A stretch of DNA of 64,000 bases from Chromatiaceae bacterium (GTDB lineage Bacteria > Pseudomonadota > Gammaproteobacteria > Chromatiales > Chromatiaceae), in assembly GCA_016714645.1 (NCBI GenBank), contig JADKCI010000001.1:1401335-1465334 (forward strand), in the 5' to 3' direction. The notes below the pieces were generated by a model. It did not search any database and was not told the origin of the DNA. It saw nothing but the letters and a program-made list of their open reading frames with translations. The translations under genes and the position numbers were made by a program. Each line of letters begins with the position of its first letter. The first letter of the stretch is position 1. Shown here piece by piece: positions 8,452-22,872 of this stretch.

Positions 8452-8527
8452 GCCCATGTAGCTCAGATGGTAGAGCACACCCTTGGTAAGGGTGAGGTCA
8501 TCGGTTCGATTCCGATCATGGGCTCCA
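8452..8527 (+). tRNA. tRNA-Thr (anticodon GGT)
   Basis: 76 bases with CCA encoded. Acceptor arms GCCCATG/CATGGGC, anticodon loop TTGGTAA, T-loop GTTCGATTC. The Tyr-Gly-Thr-tuf order matches the enterobacterial tufB operon, without the leading thrU. Confidence 0.95.
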
Positions 8528-8625
8528 TTTTGTCGCGTGTGGCCGCCGAAACAGGAGGCAATGCGCGGCGAGTTTGCCGTTTCTGTCATCTGGCCGATTT
8601 TTCAGCATATCGCGGGGATAGAGTC

Positions 8626-9815
<1,190 letters not shown>

Positions 9816-9884
9816 TCACTTGTCCTCGTGTCGGGGCGGATCGGGGTTGCCGACCCTGCCCCGAAACCTGGACCTGATTTTTTT

Positions 9885-9960
<76 letters not shown>

Positions 9961-9993
9961 CTTTCCCCTCGTATTGAGCGGCGTGGTAACTCC

Positions 9994-10371
9994 ATGAATG
10001 TAAAAGCCGAAGCCGGCGCAAACCGTTTGGATACCGCCAAACTGGCGGCGGCGGCCCTCTTGTTAATAGCCGGCATTTACGGCTTCTATTTCTTTGCCGA
10101 TTATTCGGCATTGCTAAGAGTTTTGGGTCTGTTGGTCGTTGGGGGCGGATCGGCGGCGATCGCCCTTAACACCCAGATAGGGAGCCAATTGTGGCACTTC
10201 GTGGGAGATGCCCGTACCGAAGTCCGTAAGGTGGTATGGCCGACCCGCCAGGAGACCCTGCAAACCACCTTTATCGTCGTAGTCATGGTCCTGATTCTGG
10301 GGATCATTCTGTGGCTATTTGACATGGTGCTGATGAGCGTCCTGCGATTGCTGACTGGGCAGGGGAGTTGA
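9994..10371 (+). CDS. secE: Preprotein translocase subunit SecE
   Basis: 125 residues. SecE clamps SecY in the inner-membrane Sec channel. Three hydrophobic segments are visible (about 18-35, 40-58 and 90-115), the long proteobacterial form. The conserved amphipathic region reads EVRKVVWPTRQET just before the last helix. ATG 9994 was chosen because the upstream extension of the frame lies over tRNA-Trp. secE and nusG are adjacent, separated by only two bases; the usual gammaproteobacterial pair. Confidence 0.95.
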   Translation: MNVKAEAGANRLDTAKLAAAALLLIAGIYGFYFFADYSALLRVLGLLVVGGGSAAIALNTQIGSQLWHFVGDARTEVRKVVWPTRQETLQTTFIVVVMVLILGIILWLFDMVLMSVLRLLTGQGS

Positions 10372-10373
10372 GC

Positions 10374-10907
10374 GTGTCCAAGCGCTGGTATGTGATTCAC
10401 GCCTTCTCCGGCATGGAGAATCAAGTCAAGCGTGCGCTGGAAGACCGTATCAAGCGTGCCGGTGTGGAGGATCAATTCGGCGACATTTTGGTCCCGACCG
10501 AGACCGTGGTTGAGGTCCGCAATGGTGTCCAGCACAAGGTCGAGCGCAAGTTCTTCCCGGGTTATGTCCTGATCAGCATGGAGATGACCGACGATACCTG
10601 GCATCTGGTGCGAGATGTGCCCAAGGTCATGGGCTTCATTGGCGGCCATCGTGATAGACCGGCCCCAATTCCCGACAGCCAGGCGAATGCCATTCTGCAA
10701 CGGATGCAGGACGGTGCCACCAAACCGCGGCCCAAGGTTCTCTATGAGCCCGGCGAAATGGTACGGGTCATCGATGGTCCCTTTACGGACTTTACGGGTG
10801 TGGTTGAGGAGGCGGATTACGAGAAGAACCGTCTTAAAGTGTCGGTTCTGGTTTTTGGTCGCTCCACTCCGGTTGATTTGGAATTCTCCAAGGTCGAGAA
10901 GGGCTGA
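10374..10907 (+). CDS. nusG: Transcription termination/antitermination factor NusG
   Basis: 177 residues, the standard length. NusG binds RNA polymerase, suppresses pausing, helps Rho-dependent termination and links polymerase to the ribosome. The NGN domain (about 1-115) begins KRWYVIHAFSGMENQV and contains FFPGYVL; the C-terminal KOW domain contains VRVIDGPFTDFTGVVEE. The start is taken as GTG 10374, six to seven bases after AGGGGAG; a TTG two codons upstream is the alternative. Confidence 0.96.
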   Translation: MSKRWYVIHAFSGMENQVKRALEDRIKRAGVEDQFGDILVPTETVVEVRNGVQHKVERKFFPGYVLISMEMTDDTWHLVRDVPKVMGFIGGHRDRPAPIPDSQANAILQRMQDGATKPRPKVLYEPGEMVRVIDGPFTDFTGVVEEADYEKNRLKVSVLVFGRSTPVDLEFSKVEKG

Positions 10908-10974
10908 GAGGAAGTAAGCGGTCAAGGCTGGATTGCCCCGGCACCCTTTCGCGAAGTCCGACCCACAAACGAAT

Positions 10975-10994
10975 TCATGGATTCAAATCCATGA
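10975..10994. repeat. Near-perfect inverted repeat in the nusG-rplK gap
   Basis: Arms TCATGGATT and AATCCATGA flank a two-base centre, giving nine paired positions. It lies 95 bases upstream of rplK. It could be a DNA operator or, with a larger effective loop, an RNA hairpin. No T-run follows. Confidence 0.5.
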
Positions 10995-11089
10995 GCCGAT
11001 CCCACCCACCGCTCTGTTAGAGAGGGGGCAGCGGATCCGGGGAGCCAGTTCCTCGCGGCTGGCGATCGAACCCATTCATAGAGGTTGAA

Positions 11090-11521
11090 ATGGCAAAGAA
11101 AATAACAGCTTATATCAAGCTGCAAGTCAAGGCAGGTGAGGCCAATCCGAGCCCGCCCGTCGGCCCGGCCCTCGGCCAGCGCGGCGTAAATATCATGGAA
11201 TTCTGCAAGGCCTTCAACGCCAAAACGCAGAATCTGGAAAAGGGTATGCCCACCCCGGTGGTCATCACGGTCTACGCCGACCGCAGCTTCACCTTCATAA
11301 CCAAGACCCCGCCCGCCACGGTCCTCCTCAAGAAGGCCGCAGGCGTGACCAAGGGCAGCAAGATCCCTCATACCAACAAGATTGGCACCGTAACGCGCGC
11401 CCAACTTGAGGAGATCGCCACCATGAAAATGCCGGACTTGACAGCCGCCGATATGGACGCCGCTGTTCGTACCATCGCCGGCAGTGCCCGCGCTATGGGC
11501 CTGAATGTGGAGGGAGTCTGA
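11090..11521 (+). CDS. rplK: 50S ribosomal protein L11
   Basis: 143 residues. L11 binds 23S rRNA at the GTPase-associated centre and is needed for RelA activation. The N-terminal domain starts KKITAYIKLQVKAGEANPSPPVGPALGQRG in its usual form; the C-terminal RNA-binding domain contains KIPHTNKIGTVTRAQ. ATG at 11090 follows AGAGGTTGAA. The 182-base gap before it contains an inverted repeat; rplA follows after one base. Confidence 0.97.
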   Translation: MAKKITAYIKLQVKAGEANPSPPVGPALGQRGVNIMEFCKAFNAKTQNLEKGMPTPVVITVYADRSFTFITKTPPATVLLKKAAGVTKGSKIPHTNKIGTVTRAQLEEIATMKMPDLTAADMDAAVRTIAGSARAMGLNVEGV

Positions 11522-11522
11522 A

Positions 11523-12215
11523 ATGGCTAAGCTTTCAAAGCGCATGCAGGCGGTTCGGTCTGGATTTGAAAAAGGCCGGGTCTATGGCGCGGAAGAGGCC
11601 TTCGTGATTCTCCAGGGGCTATCCAAGGTTAAGTTCATGGAGAACGTTGATGTCTCCGTGAATCTGGGCGTCGATCCGCGGAAGTCCGATCAGGTGGTTC
11701 GTGGCGCTACCGTCTTACCCAATGGCATTGGCAAGCAGGTGCGAGTGGCCGTCTTTTGCCAGGGCGCGGCGGCGGATGCGGCCACGGCCGCCGGCGCCGA
11801 ACGCGTTGGCATGGAGGATCTGGCGGAGGATATGAAGGCCGGTAACCTCAACTACGATGTCATCATCGCCTCGCCGGATGCCATGCGCGTGGTTGGTCAG
11901 TTAGGGCGTTTGCTGGGTCCCCGCGGACTCATGCCTAATCCCAAGGTTGGTACTGTGGCGGCCGATGTCGCCGAGGCGGTGCGTAATGCCAAGGCCGGTC
12001 AGGTGCGCTATCGCACCGATAAGGGTGGCATCATCCACTGCCCCCTGGGCAAGGTCTCCTTCGAAGCCGTGGCCCTGCGCGAAAATCTTGAGGCCCTGCT
12101 GCGCAACCTGATGAAGGTCAAGCCCAGTACCTCCAAAGGTGTTTACATGCGCAAGGTCACGGTCTCCACGACCATGGGGCCTGGACTGACGGTGGATCAC
12201 CAGGCTCTCGTCTAA
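11523..12215 (+). CDS. rplA: 50S ribosomal protein L1
   Basis: 230 residues. L1 forms the mobile L1 stalk at the E site and in many bacteria represses the L11 operon by binding its mRNA. Motifs include NVDVSVNLGVDPRKSDQVVRG and GLMPNPKVGTV. ATG 11523 is used; the six extra upstream codons overlap rplK. The rplK stop and rplA start are almost contiguous, so the two are co-translated. Confidence 0.97.
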   Translation: MAKLSKRMQAVRSGFEKGRVYGAEEAFVILQGLSKVKFMENVDVSVNLGVDPRKSDQVVRGATVLPNGIGKQVRVAVFCQGAAADAATAAGAERVGMEDLAEDMKAGNLNYDVIIASPDAMRVVGQLGRLLGPRGLMPNPKVGTVAADVAEAVRNAKAGQVRYRTDKGGIIHCPLGKVSFEAVALRENLEALLRNLMKVKPSTSKGVYMRKVTVSTTMGPGLTVDHQALV

Positions 12216-12584
12216 CCCTACGTGAGGGGGGCGATGCCTCACCTCGACTTGGCGGCCACCGGGAATGATGGCCGCGATAATTTTCGGACCCTGGCCTTCG
12301 GGTCGGGGTTCGATGTGATCTTTGGGGCCCTGGTTATTTGCCGGGGGCCGTCAAAGACCGCGGGCGTCCGGGCTGCCACAGGGATTCCAGGTTGCGCCAG
12401 ACTTAAATTTACGCAGGCCCGCGCAGACGGTGCTCCCGAATCGGACTGGTGACCGCGCAAGCGGTGGCAAGACCCCTGATAACGGCGCACGGAACCGCCG
12501 CCTTACTGGGTTAGGGATAACCCGGGCGGCAATCGGAACAGGGGATAGCGTCCCCAGACAACCGAAATCAGGAGGTGACGAACT
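12216..12584 (+). promoter_or_regulatory. rplA-rplJ intergenic leader, probable L10(L12) autoregulatory region
   Basis: 369 bases without a gene. A hairpin GTGAGG/CCTCAC (12222-12227 with 12237-12242) follows rplA. Near rplJ there is a two-part stem: outer GCCGCC/GGCGGC (12497-12502 with 12525-12530) and inner GGGTTA/TAACCC (12508-12513 with 12518-12523) with loop GGGA. They are separated by an asymmetric internal loop. In gammaproteobacteria this gap carries the site where L10 binds its own mRNA. That this stem is the site is inferred from position and shape. Confidence 0.5.
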
Positions 12585-13112
12585 GTGGCACTGAATTTTG
12601 CCCAGAAAGAAACCATCGTCGCCGAGGTCGCGGAAGTCGCGAAGAGCGCCTATTCGGCCGTTGGCGCCGAGTACCGGGGCTTGACCGTCGCCCAGATGAC
12701 CAGCCTGCGCGTTGAAGCGCGCAAGGCCGGGGTGTATCTGCGCGTCGTCAAGAACACCCTGGCCAAGCGCGCCGTCGAAGGTACGGAATTTGCCTGCATA
12801 CAGGGGGCCCTCAAGGGGCCCATGGTCCTGGCCTTTTCGCAGACGGATCCGGGTTCGGCGGCACGCGTGGTCGAGGCGTTTGCCAAGGGTAATAACGCGC
12901 TCAAGGTCACGCTTGTGTCTATTGGCGGCAAGCTGCTCGCCCCCTCGGAACTCGGCACGCTCGCGAAGATGCCGACCTACGAGCAGGCGATATCCCAGCT
13001 CATGTCCGTCATGAAGGCCCCGGCGCAGAAACTCGTGGCGACCATCAACGAGGTCCCGGGCAAGCTTGTCCGTACCCTCGCGGCGGTCCGCGATGCCAAA
13101 GAGGCGGCCTGA
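12585..13112 (+). CDS. rplJ: 50S ribosomal protein L10
   Basis: 175 residues. L10 anchors the L7/L12 dimers to the ribosome and represses its own operon. Sequence is typical, with AEYRGLTVAQMTSLR and LRVVKNTLAKRA in the rRNA-binding domain and a C-terminal helix that carries L12. It starts with GTG at 12585, about six bases after the strong site AGGAGGTGA. rplL follows after 58 bases. Confidence 0.97.
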   Translation: MALNFAQKETIVAEVAEVAKSAYSAVGAEYRGLTVAQMTSLRVEARKAGVYLRVVKNTLAKRAVEGTEFACIQGALKGPMVLAFSQTDPGSAARVVEAFAKGNNALKVTLVSIGGKLLAPSELGTLAKMPTYEQAISQLMSVMKAPAQKLVATINEVPGKLVRTLAAVRDAKEAA

Positions 13113-13170
13113 CCACACGGGTCCGGTCCTCGGTAGGGCATCAACCAGCTATTCGATTTAGGAGAAACCC

Positions 13171-13548
13171 ATGTCTATATCCAAAGAAGACATCCTGGAA
13201 GCCATCGCCAACATGACCGTCATGGATGTCGTTGAGCTTATCAGCGCGATGGAAGAGAAGTTTGGCGTAACCGCCGCCGCGGCTGTCGCCGTGGCCGCTG
13301 CCCCTGCCGCCGCCGCGGCCGAGGCCGTTGAGGAGAAGACCGAGTTCGATGTCGTTCTGACCGGCTTCGGCGAAAACAAGGTTAGCGTCATCAAGGTCGT
13401 CCGCGCCCTGACGGGCCTGGGCCTCAAGGAAGCCAAGGACGCCGTCGAAGGCGTGCCAACCACCGTCAAGGAAGGTGTTTCCAAGGATGAAGCGGCTACC
13501 GCCAAGAAGCAACTGGAAGAGGCTGGCGCCACCGTCGAGGTTAAATAA
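13171..13548 (+). CDS. rplL: 50S ribosomal protein L7/L12
   Basis: 125 residues. This is the multicopy stalk protein that recruits translation factors. The N-terminal dimerisation domain (1-35), the Ala-rich hinge (about 36-52) and the C-terminal factor-binding domain with EFDVVLTGFGENKVSVIKV and GLGLKEAKDAVEGVP are all present. ATG 13171 follows AGGAGAAACCC. Confidence 0.97.
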   Translation: MSISKEDILEAIANMTVMDVVELISAMEEKFGVTAAAAVAVAAAPAAAAAEAVEEKTEFDVVLTGFGENKVSVIKVVRALTGLGLKEAKDAVEGVPTTVKEGVSKDEAATAKKQLEEAGATVEVK

Positions 13549-13700
13549 TCTCAACCTTGCGTCGTTATTCTTCCATTAGGAATGAGGGGCTGGCGATCCT
13601 TGGACCGCTGGCCTTTCCCTGTTTCCGTCGCGGGGCTTTGAGCCACGCACGCATCGGGTGGGAACGACGGTTAGGCAGTCCGCACGTTCCGTCCCGATCC

Positions 13701-13720
13701 GCCGCCCGTTCCAGGGCGGC
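13701..13720 (+). other. Hairpin in the rplL-rpoB gap
   Basis: Perfect 7-bp stem GCCGCCC/GGGCGGC with a six-base loop, 31 bases before rpoB. No U-run follows. The rplL-rpoB gap of enterobacteria holds an attenuator and an RNase III site; equivalence here is only positional. Confidence 0.5.
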
Positions 13721-13751
13721 CCAATTATCAGTACGTCGAGGGTAAGGCAGC

Positions 13752-16700
13752 ATGGCTTATTCGTTCACCGAGAAAAAGCGTATCCGCAAGGACTTCGGCA
13801 AGCGCACCAGCATCCTGGAAGTCCCCTTCCTGCTCGCGACCCAGATTGACTCTTATCGGGATTATCTTCAGGAGGGCATGAAACCCTCCGAGCGGCACGA
13901 CATGGGGCTGCACGCCGCCTTCAAATCCGTCTTTCCCATCGAGAGCTACTCTGGGAATGCGGTGCTGGAGTACGTCAGCTATCGTCTCGGCGAGCCGCCC
14001 TTTGACGTGCGCGAGTGCCATCAACGGGGAGCCACCTATGCGGCCCCGCTGCGGGTCCTGCTGCGCCTGGTCATCTACGATCGGGATGCCCCGGCCGGGT
14101 CCCGCGTCATCAAAGACATCAAGGAGCAGGAAGTCTACATGGGCGAGATGCCCCTCATGACCGACACCGGTACCTTCATCATCAATGGCACCGAGCGGGT
14201 CATCGTATCCCAATTACATCGCTCGCCGGGCGTCTTTTTCGACCATGACAAGGGCAAGACCCACTCCTCCGGTAAGTTGCTCTTCTCGGCGCGCGTCATT
14301 CCCTATCGTGGTTCCTGGCTCGACTTCGAGTTCGATCCCAAGGACAACGTGTTCGTGCGCATCGATCGTCGCCGTAAGTTGCCGGCCACTATCCTGTTGC
14401 GCGCCCTGGGCTATGACACCCAGCGCATACTCAACTGCTTTTTTGAGACCGATTGCTTTCGCCTCAACGGCGACGAGTTTGAGTTGGACCTGGTTCCGGA
14501 TCGGCTCAGGGGCGAGACTCTGGTCTTTGACATCAAGGTGGGTGACCAACTGGTGGTGGAAGCCGGCCGCCGGGTAACCGCCCGCCACACGCGAGAACTC
14601 CAGAAGCTGAACGTGGAGCGCCTGACGGTGCCCGCTGACTTTTTGTTAGGCCGCATCCTGGCTCACCATCTTATTGATACCGAGACGGGCGAATTGCTGG
14701 CAAACGCCAATGACCTCATCACCCCCGAGTTGCTGCAACTGGTACGGGAGAAGGGTATCGGTGAGTTGCGGACTCTGTTCGTCAACGATCTGGACCAGGG
14801 TCCCTACATGTCGGAGACCCTGCGCATCGATACCACCGCGACCGAGTTGGAGGCCCAGGTCGAAATCTATCGCATGATGCGACCCGGCGAGCCCCCGACC
14901 AAGGAGGCGGCCCAGAACCTCTTCCACAACCTCTTCTTCACCCACGACCGCTACGATCTATCCGCCGTGGGCCGAATGAAGTTTAATCGGCGCCTGGCCC
15001 GCGAGGGCGAGGAGGGTCCCGGGATTCTCTACGATCACGTCTATTTCGGCGCCCGCAACGACGACGTCTCCCACAAGCTCTGCGCCGCGCAGGGGGATGG
15101 CTCCGATATCATTGATGTGCTACGCATCCTGGTGGAGTTGCGCAATGGGCGAGGGACCGTGGATGACATCGATCACCTCGGCAACCGGCGCATCCGCTGC
15201 GTGGGCGAGATGGCGGAGAATCAATTCCGGGTCGGTCTGGTGCGCGTCGAGCGCGCGGTTAAAGAGCGCCTGTCCCTGGCCGAGTCCGAGGGCCTGATGC
15301 CCCAGGAACTCATCAATGCCAAGCCGGTGTCGGCGGCCATCAAGGAGTTTTTCGGTTCCAGCCAGTTGTCGCAGTTCATGGATCAGAATAACCCCCTCTC
15401 CGAGGTCACCCACAAGCGCCGGGTATCAGCCCTCGGTCCGGGCGGCCTGGCCCGCGAACGCGCCGGCTTCGAGGTGCGTGATGTGCATCCGACCCATTAC
15501 GGCCGTGTCTGCCCGATCGAGACCCCGGAAGGTCCGAACATTGGCCTCATTAATTCCCTGGCCGTCTTTGCCCGCACCAACCGCTATGGCTTCCTGGAGA
15601 CGCCCTACCGCCAGGTAGAGAATGGCCAGGTCACCGCTGAGATCCACTACCTTTCCGCTATCGATGAAGGCAAATTCGTTATCGCCCAGGCTAATGCGAC
15701 CCTGGACGCGGATGGCCTCCTGACCGATGCCCTGGTGTCCTGTCGGCACTCGAACGAATTCACCATGAAGGCCCCGGCCGAGGTCCAGTACATGGACGTG
15801 TCGCCGCGCCAGATCGTGTCCGTGGCGGCCTCCCTGATCCCCTTCCTGGAGCATGACGACGCCAACCGCGCCCTCATGGGCTCCAACATGCAGCGTCAGG
15901 CGGTACCCACCCTGCGGGCCGAAAAGCCCCTGGTCGGAACGGGCATGGAGCGGGTGGTGGCTATCGACTCCGGCGTTACCGTGGTGGCGCGGCGGGGGGG
16001 CGCGGTCGAGTCCGTGGATGCCGCTCGCATCGTGGTGCGGGTCAACGACGACGAGGCGGAGCCGGGTGTGCCGGGCGTCGATATCTACAACCTGACCAAG
16101 TACACCCGTTCCAACCAGAATACCTGTATCAATCAGCGGCCCCTGGTGGGGGTGGGTGATCTCATCTCCCGGGGCGATGTCCTGGCGGACGGCCCTTCCA
16201 CCGACATGGGCGAACTGGCCCTGGGCCAGAACCTGCGCGTCGCCTTCATGCCCTGGAACGGCTACAACTTCGAGGATTCCATCCTCATCTCCGAGCGGGT
16301 GGTGCAGGAGGACCGCTTTACCTCCATCCATATCGAGGAGCTGACCTGTCTGGCCCGCGACACCAAGCTGGGTCCGGAGGAAATCTCCGCCGACATCCCC
16401 AATGTCGGCGAGGCGGCCCTGGCCAAGCTGGATGAGTCCGGCATCATCTATGTCGGTGCCGAGGTGCGGGATGGCGACATCCTGGTGGGCAAAGTCACCC
16501 CCAAGGGCGAGACTCAGCTCACCCCCGAGGAGAAGCTGCTGCGCGCCATCTTTGGCGAGAAGGCCTCGGACGTGAAGGACACCTCGCTGCGCCTGCCCTC
16601 CGGCATGGCCGGAACGGTTGTCGATGTCCAGGTTTTCATCCGCGATGGTGTCGAAAAGGACAAGCGCGCCTATCAAATCGAGGAGATGGAATTGGAGCAG

Positions 16701-17924
16701 GTCCGCAAGGATCTGGCCGACCAGTTGCGCATTATGGAGAACGATACCTTCCAGCGCGTCGAGCGCATGCTGGTCGGCAAGATCGCCGATGGTGGCCCAC
16801 GGGGTCTCAAGGCTGGGGCCAAGATCACCAAAACCTATCTCCATGAGGTGGTCCAGCAGGATTCCCGCGATAAGTGGCTGGAAATCCGCCTGCGCGCCGA
16901 AGACTCCGCGAGCCAGCTTGAGACCATTGCCAAGCACATCAAGGAGCAACGCGAGGAATTTCGAGCCCGCTTCGAGGTTAAGAAGCGCAAGATCACCCAG
17001 GGCGACGACCTCGCCCCTGGGGTGCTGAAGATGGTCAAGGTCTATGTGGCGGTTAAGCGCCGCGTCCAGCCGGGCGACAAGATGGCCGGCCGTCATGGCA
17101 ACAAGGGTGTTATCTCCATGATCGTGCCGGTGGAGGATATGCCCTTCTCCGCCGATGGCGAGCCGGTGGATATCGTCCTCAATCCGCTGGGCGTGCCCTC
17201 GCGCATGAATGTGGGCCAGGTGCTTGAGACCCATCTGGGCTGGGCCGCCAATGGCCTGGGTCGTCGCATCGACGAGATGCTGCGTGCCCACCGGGCGGTC
17301 GGCGATCTGCGCGACTTCCTTGGTCAAATTTATAACTCCAGCGGTAAGCCGGAGAACCTGGACAGTCTGACGGACGAGGAGATTTTTGAACTCGCTCGCA
17401 ACCTGACCAAGGGCGTACCCATGGCGACGCCGGTTTTCGATGGCTGCGCCGAGGGGGAGATCCGCGAGATGCTGCGCCTGGCTGGCCGGGATAATAGCGG
17501 TACGGGCATCCCCATGGCCCAGACCCAGCTTTACGATGGCCGTACCGGTGATGCCTTCGATCGCCCCGTCACCGTCGGCTACATGTACATGCTTAAGCTC
17601 AATCACCTGGTGGATGACAAGATGCATGCGCGCTCCACGGGTCCCTATAGCCTGGTTACCCAGCAACCCCTGGGCGGTAAGGCCCAGTTTGGCGGCCAAC
17701 GCTTCGGGGAGATGGAGGTCTGGGCCCTGGAGGCCTATGGCGCGGCCTACACCTTGCAGGAGATGCTCACCGTCAAGTCCGACGATGTGAACGGGCGTAC
17801 CAAGATGTACAAGAATATCGTCGATGGCGACCATCGCATGGAGGCCGGCATGCCCGAGTCCTTCAACGTGCTGGTCAAGGAAATACGCTCCCTGAGCATC
17901 AACGTCGAACTCGAACAGGACTGA
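13752..17924 (+). CDS. rpoB: DNA-directed RNA polymerase subunit beta
   Basis: 1390 residues, slightly longer than the enterobacterial 1342. Catalytic core subunit of RNA polymerase. The rifampicin-binding region is intact around residue 533 (FFGSSQLSQFMDQNNPLSEV, then KRRVSALGPGGL). Also present are the ETPEGPNIGLINSLA motif, GYNFEDSILISER, and the C-terminal QPLGGKAQFGGQRFGEMEVW. ATG 13752 has only a weak ribosome-binding site (GGGTAAGGC). It follows rplL by 203 bases. No rifampicin-resistance substitution is obvious by eye. Confidence 0.98.
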   Translation: MAYSFTEKKRIRKDFGKRTSILEVPFLLATQIDSYRDYLQEGMKPSERHDMGLHAAFKSVFPIESYSGNAVLEYVSYRLGEPPFDVRECHQRGATYAAPLRVLLRLVIYDRDAPAGSRVIKDIKEQEVYMGEMPLMTDTGTFIINGTERVIVSQLHRSPGVFFDHDKGKTHSSGKLLFSARVIPYRGSWLDFEFDPKDNVFVRIDRRRKLPATILLRALGYDTQRILNCFFETDCFRLNGDEFELDLVPDRLRGETLVFDIKVGDQLVVEAGRRVTARHTRELQKLNVERLTVPADFLLGRILAHHLIDTETGELLANANDLITPELLQLVREKGIGELRTLFVNDLDQGPYMSETLRIDTTATELEAQVEIYRMMRPGEPPTKEAAQNLFHNLFFTHDRYDLSAVGRMKFNRRLAREGEEGPGILYDHVYFGARNDDVSHKLCAAQGDGSDIIDVLRILVELRNGRGTVDDIDHLGNRRIRCVGEMAENQFRVGLVRVERAVKERLSLAESEGLMPQELINAKPVSAAIKEFFGSSQLSQFMDQNNPLSEVTHKRRVSALGPGGLARERAGFEVRDVHPTHYGRVCPIETPEGPNIGLINSLAVFARTNRYGFLETPYRQVENGQVTAEIHYLSAIDEGKFVIAQANATLDADGLLTDALVSCRHSNEFTMKAPAEVQYMDVSPRQIVSVAASLIPFLEHDDANRALMGSNMQRQAVPTLRAEKPLVGTGMERVVAIDSGVTVVARRGGAVESVDAARIVVRVNDDEAEPGVPGVDIYNLTKYTRSNQNTCINQRPLVGVGDLISRGDVLADGPSTDMGELALGQNLRVAFMPWNGYNFEDSILISERVVQEDRFTSIHIEELTCLARDTKLGPEEISADIPNVGEAALAKLDESGIIYVGAEVRDGDILVGKVTPKGETQLTPEEKLLRAIFGEKASDVKDTSLRLPSGMAGTVVDVQVFIRDGVEKDKRAYQIEEMELEQVRKDLADQLRIMENDTFQRVERMLVGKIADGGPRGLKAGAKITKTYLHEVVQQDSRDKWLEIRLRAEDSASQLETIAKHIKEQREEFRARFEVKKRKITQGDDLAPGVLKMVKVYVAVKRRVQPGDKMAGRHGNKGVISMIVPVEDMPFSADGEPVDIVLNPLGVPSRMNVGQVLETHLGWAANGLGRRIDEMLRAHRAVGDLRDFLGQIYNSSGKPENLDSLTDEEIFELARNLTKGVPMATPVFDGCAEGEIREMLRLAGRDNSGTGIPMAQTQLYDGRTGDAFDRPVTVGYMYMLKLNHLVDDKMHARSTGPYSLVTQQPLGGKAQFGGQRFGEMEVWALEAYGAAYTLQEMLTVKSDDVNGRTKMYKNIVDGDHRMEAGMPESFNVLVKEIRSLSINVELEQD

Positions 17925-17944
17925 GGACCCCTGGTGCGCGGTGC

Positions 17945-17964
17945 CGGTCCTGGAATGAGGACCG
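17945..17964 (+). other. Hairpin in the rpoB-rpoC gap
   Basis: CGGTCC (17945-17950) pairs with GGACCG (17959-17964) across an eight-base loop, within the 121-base rpoB-rpoC gap. Confidence 0.4.
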
Positions 17965-18045
17965 CCAGCCCCCCAGGCCTCCGTCCTCGGCGCCTTCTCG
18001 GCTCCCGGGTCATGCCCTGGAGTCCTCCATCACGGAGACACTGAA

Positions 18046-22272
<4,227 letters not shown>

Positions 22273-22312
22273 CCGAATATGCGACCTCAATCCCTGAAAC
22301 TGCGTCAAGGTA

Positions 22313-22341
22313 TTGACATGTTCTAGGGTGAAACCTATACT
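22313..22341 (+). promoter_or_regulatory. Sigma-70 promoter of the str operon (rpsL)
   Basis: TTGACA (22313-22318), 17-base spacer, TATACT (22336-22341). It lies 124 bases before the rpsL start, just downstream of rpoC. Confidence 0.85.
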
Positions 22342-22355
22342 TTCGGGTCTTAGCC

Positions 22356-22377
22356 AAGCCGGCCATCTGGTCGGCTT
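22356..22377 (+). other. Leader hairpin directly after the rpsL promoter
   Basis: Arms AAGCCGGCC/GGTCGGCTT (nine pairs, one G-U) with loop ATCT, followed by GATTTATTACT. It begins roughly at the sixth to tenth transcribed base. It may be an attenuator or a 5'-end stabiliser. Confidence 0.5.
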
Positions 22378-22464
22378 GATTTATTACTGGGCAGGGTGAG
22401 GCGCAAGGGGTAACCCCGCGTTTCCCGGATTTGGTGCGCGAAGGCGCCGCTGGAGAGTGTTTGC

Positions 22465-22839
22465 ATGACAACCATCAATCAGTTGGTCCGCAAGCCGCGT
22501 AAGCGTCAGGTGGCGAAAAGCACGGTACCCGCGCTTGAGGAGTGCCCTCAAAAGCGTGGTGTCTGCACGCGTGTCTACACCACGACACCCAAAAAACCTA
22601 ACTCCGCCCTGCGTAAGGTCGCGCGTGTTCGCCTGACCAACGGCTTCGAGGTCACATCCTATATTGGCGGTGAAGGCCATAACCTCCAGGAGCACTCGGT
22701 GGTCCTTATCCGCGGTGGCCGCGTCAAGGACTTACCCGGCGTTCGCTACCACACGGTACGCGGTACCCTGGATACCTCGGGCGTGGACAAGCGCCGTCAG
22801 GGTCGCTCTAAGTATGGCGCCAAGCGCCCAAAGAGCTGA
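22465..22839 (+). CDS. rpsL: 30S ribosomal protein S12
   Basis: 124 residues. Decoding-centre protein. The conserved segments TTPKKPNSALRKVARVRLTN and GGRVKDLPGVRYH are present, with Lys at the positions equivalent to enterobacterial K42 and K87 (PKKPNS, RVKDLP), so streptomycin sensitivity is expected. ATG 22465 follows GGAGAG. rpsG follows after 33 bases. Confidence 0.98.
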   Translation: MTTINQLVRKPRKRQVAKSTVPALEECPQKRGVCTRVYTTTPKKPNSALRKVARVRLTNGFEVTSYIGGEGHNLQEHSVVLIRGGRVKDLPGVRYHTVRGTLDTSGVDKRRQGRSKYGAKRPKS

Positions 22840-22872
22840 TCGCTAGTCGAATTTAGAAGGTCGGAGTCTCAC

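Noticed and set aside
9831..9884. GC-rich dyad plus T-run before tRNA-Trp, considered as a tuf terminator
   Set aside because: The T-run (9878-9884) is about 15 bases beyond the stem and touches the tRNA start, so it does not fit an intrinsic terminator; tRNA-Trp and secE are more likely co-transcribed or separately promoted.
15426..17834. 802-codon open frame opposite rpoB
   Set aside because: Antisense shadow of a highly biased gene; no ribosome-binding site and no recognisable domains.
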